Positions 61,952-64,000 of a stretch of 64,000 nt of DNA are shown here, in pieces. The position numbers and the translations under genes are program-made. This stretch comes from Fodinibius roseus (lineage in GTDB: Bacteria; Bacteroidota; Rhodothermia; Balneolales; Balneolaceae). Under the pieces are notes generated by a model. That model had not been told where the DNA came from. It ran no database searches and was given only the letters and a program-made list of their open reading frames with translations. The DNA lies in NCBI RefSeq assembly GCF_900129315.1, contig NZ_FQUS01000012.1, positions 62,001-126,000 of the forward strand, written 5' to 3'. Each line of letters opens with the position of its first letter. Positions within the stretch are counted from its first letter, which is position 1.

Positions 61952-63229
61952 ATGGAACACTATAACTACCAAAACCTGGAAGAAAAGGACCTTCAGCGCC
62001 TCTGCCGGCGACCCAAAATGGAATTCAAGTCCATCTTCAGGGATGTGGAACCGATAATCGAGGGAGTTCGGAGGGACGGTGACCGGGGGATCAATCATTT
62101 TACCCGGAAGTTCGACGGGGTCTCCCCCGATCCCCTGGTGGTCGACCCGGCCGACAGGAACGTCACCCTCGACCCGGAGGTCAGGCAGGCCATTGACACG
62201 GCTTTCGACAACATCCGCCGCTTTCACCAGGCCCAGCTGCCGGAGACGCTGGAGGTCGAGACCATGCCCGGCGTCCGGTGCAAGCGGGTAGCGCGGCCCA
62301 TTGAACGGGTCGGGCTATACGTGCCCGGGGGGACGGCGATATTGCCCTCCACCCTGCTGATGCTCGGCATCCCGGCACAGCTGGCCGGGTGCAAAACCAT
62401 CGTGGTGGCCACCCCGCCGCAGGAAGAAGGCTCCGCGGACGAGATGATCTATATCGCCCAAAAAATCGGGGCGACCCACCTGCTCAGGGCCGGCGGGGCG
62501 CAGGCGGTAGCCGGCATGGCCCTGGGCACCTCATCCGTTCCCAAAGTGGACAAGATCCTGGGTCCCGGCAACCAGTTCGTGACCGCCGCAAAAATGCTGC
62601 TGCAGAACAGCGACGCCCAAATTGCCATCGACATGCCCGCGGGTCCCTCTGAAGTCCTGGTCATCGCCGACGGCTCGGCGGAGCCCGACTTCGTAGCGGC
62701 CGACCTGCTTTCCCAGGCCGAACACGGTCCCGACAGCCAGGTCGTTTTGCTGGCGACAGAGGGATTTGACCTGCCCGCCTTCAACCAGTCGCTCAACCGG
62801 CAGGTAGAAGAGCTCCCGCGCAAGGCGATCGCACAGCAGGCCGTCAGCCAGAGTTTTATCATCACGGTCAATACCCTCGAAGAAGCCTTCCGCTTCTCCA
62901 ACCGCTACGCCCCGGAGCACCTGATCGTACAATGCACCCGTGCCGAAGAGTGGGAGGACCACATTACCAGCGCCGGCTCCGTCTTCCTCGGTCACTGGTC
63001 CCCGGAAAGCGCCGGCGACTACGCCTCAGGGACCAACCACACGCTGCCGACCTACGGCTATGCCCACATGTACAGCGGCGTATCCGTCGATTCGTTCCTG
63101 AAGCAGATAACGATGCAGCAGCTCTCGGAAGAGGGACTGAAAAATCTCGCTCCGACGATTTCAACGCTGGCGCAGCTGGAGGGGCTCCACGCGCACCGCA
63201 ACGCCGTAACCATCCGCTTGAAGGAATGA
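61952..63229 (+). CDS. hisD: Histidinol dehydrogenase
   Basis: 425 residues. The family signatures are RVGLYVPGGTAILPSTLLML, KILGPGNQFVTAAKMLL, IDMPAGPSEVLVIADGSAEP and DLLSQAEHGPDSQVVLLATE. The catalytic Glu/His pair lies in YAPEHLIVQ, and the zinc-binding residues fall in SAGDYASGTNHTLPTYGYAH and the final LHAHRNAVTIRLKE. Reaction: two-step NAD-dependent oxidation of histidinol to histidine. It is 159 bp after hisG and 226 bp before hisC, with a MITE-like element in the second spacer. Confidence 0.97.
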   Translation: MEHYNYQNLEEKDLQRLCRRPKMEFKSIFRDVEPIIEGVRRDGDRGINHFTRKFDGVSPDPLVVDPADRNVTLDPEVRQAIDTAFDNIRRFHQAQLPETLEVETMPGVRCKRVARPIERVGLYVPGGTAILPSTLLMLGIPAQLAGCKTIVVATPPQEEGSADEMIYIAQKIGATHLLRAGGAQAVAGMALGTSSVPKVDKILGPGNQFVTAAKMLLQNSDAQIAIDMPAGPSEVLVIADGSAEPDFVAADLLSQAEHGPDSQVVLLATEGFDLPAFNQSLNRQVEELPRKAIAQQAVSQSFIITVNTLEEAFRFSNRYAPEHLIVQCTRAEEWEDHITSAGSVFLGHWSPESAGDYASGTNHTLPTYGYAHMYSGVSVDSFLKQITMQQLSEEGLKNLAPTISTLAQLEGLHAHRNAVTIRLKE

Positions 63230-63308
63230 AATGAGCCGGACATGCACGGACCATCATAAGCATAAAACTTCAAAACAGCCGCTTTATTTATCGGTACCGG
63301 CCGCGATT

Positions 63309-63432
63309 GCTAACCCGGATTTCTCACGAATATAATATTGAATATATTGCAACCTTTTAAAAAGCAAGAAGGTTGCATCAATTGTTAATCCTTTTAAAGG
63401 AAAAATTTTCTTGGTGAGAAAACCGGGCTAAC
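63309..63432 (+). repeat. MITE-like repeat family 2, full copy between hisD and hisC
   Basis: The left end GCTAACCCGGATTTCTCACG (63309-63328) and the right end, whose reverse complement starts GTTAGCCCGGTTTTCTCACC (63411-63432), match at 18 of 22 positions as terminal inverted repeats. Inside, TGCAACCTT (63348-63356) pairs with AAGGTTGCA (63369-63377). It has no coding capacity. It ends 24 bp before the hisC start, within the his operon. Confidence 0.72.
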
Positions 63433-63455
63433 ACAGAAACAGATATATTCCAGTA

Positions 63456-64000
63456 ATGAGTAAGAAGAGTACATCCTTTGACCTTGACCAGCTCGTCCGT
63501 CCCAATATCCGGGACCTGAAACCCTATCACAGCGCGCGGGAGGATTTCAGCGAAGGCCTGCTGCTCGATGCCAACGAGAACAGCTACGGGGACCCCTCCC
63601 GGAGTACACAGGAGCTGCACCGGTATCCCTCGCCCACGCACCCTCTCCTGCGGCAGCGCATCGCCCAGTGGCGGTCGGTCCGCGCCGAAAATATATTTGT
63701 GGGCGCCGGCAGCGACGAGGGCATCGACCTGCTGTACCGCATCTTTTGCACGCCCGGGCGCGACCGCATCCTCATCACGCCGCCGACCTACGGCATGTAC
63801 CGCGTTTCGGCCCACATCCACGACATCGCCATCGACGAAGTGCTGCTCAGCAACGATGATTTTCAGCCGCGCGTGGACCGGATCCTGGAGGCAGTCACCC
63901 CGCACACCAAGATATTGCTGCTCTGCTCGCCCAACAATCCCACGGGCAATACCTTTGAGCGGGACAAAGTACGTCGGCTGGTCGAGGAGTTTCCCGGCAT
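63456..64000 (+). CDS. hisC: Histidinol-phosphate aminotransferase, N-terminal part (cut by window edge)
   Basis: A frame from the ATG at 63456 runs off the right edge, giving about 181 residues. It begins MSKKSTSFDLDQLVRPNIRD. Typical class I/II aminotransferase landmarks are LLLDANENSYGDPSR, IFVGAGSDEGIDLLYRIFC, ILITPPTYGMYRVSA and LLLCSPNNPTGNTF, the last preceding the PLP lysine, which is outside the window. Reaction: transamination between histidinol phosphate and glutamate in histidine synthesis. Its place after hisG and hisD supports the name. Confidence 0.93.
   Translation, partial: MSKKSTSFDLDQLVRPNIRDLKPYHSAREDFSEGLLLDANENSYGDPSRSTQELHRYPSPTHPLLRQRIAQWRSVRAENIFVGAGSDEGIDLLYRIFCTPGRDRILITPPTYGMYRVSAHIHDIAIDEVLLSNDDFQPRVDRILEAVTPHTKILLLCSPNNPTGNTFERDKVRRLVEEFPG

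Overview
The window is about 64 kb of bacterial chromosome. The gene set suggests the Balneolota/Rhodothermota/Bacteroidota group, most likely a Balneolaceae-like halophile. The pointers are strongly acidic soluble proteins, a histone H1-like (Hc1-type) mini-protein, GMC oxidoreductase with a gluconate-2-dehydrogenase-subunit-3 partner, many secreted beta-propeller and Kelch proteins, long-form HisG, and start codons with little Shine-Dalgarno signal. This placement is inference from protein families only. No rRNA or tRNA gene and no CRISPR array was found.

Layout. 1-9.4 kb: polymer and sugar catabolism (PhoD-like phosphatase cut by the left edge, heparinase II/III-type polysaccharide lyase, subunit-3/GMC dehydrogenase pair), OsmC and gcvP. 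9.8-16.5 kb: a secreted Ig-like/LVIVD lipoprotein with a YncE-type propeller, a ZIP metal transporter with a possible metal-repressor operator, and a fatty acid desaturase. 16.5-24.6 kb: a YdbS/YdbT-like PH-domain pair, the Hc1-like protein, MFS, Gfo/Idh/MocA, Kelch and a deoxyribonucleotidase. 24.8-30.8 kb is the accessory part: an oxidoreductase, a lipoprotein tightly coupled to a large lipase-type hydrolase (candidate effector/immunity pair), a 129-bp nested palindrome, and an IS110-family element with a structured upstream region that looks like a bridge RNA. 31-38.6 kb: CynX-type MFS, DEAD-box helicase, sterol desaturase family, universal stress protein, DUF368/PopT-like lipid carrier transporter and pcm. 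38.7-52 kb: AsmA-like giant, cysS, lgt, phosphosugar mutase, a second ZIP transporter, a rearranged segment with a duplicated ZIP tail and an S9-peptidase remnant, a signal-peptide beta-barrel candidate, an S9 dipeptidyl peptidase with a long Q-rich insert, and MscS. 53-58.6 kb: rlmN, and a lepA-X-lepB operon on the minus strand. 59.4-64 kb: an SMP-30-like lipoprotein, then hisG-hisD-hisC behind a His-rich leader ORF; hisC is cut by the right edge.

Intergenic DNA is unusually informative. At least seven segments belong to one dispersed repeat family (about 135 bp when full length; ends read CTTTGRAAAACC...GGTTTTGCAAAG). A second, MITE-like family has ends around AGCCCGGATTTCTCACC. The most interesting items are the candidate bridge RNA, the hydrolase-lipoprotein pair lying in an AT-rich mosaic block, the his leader peptide, and the two repeat families.
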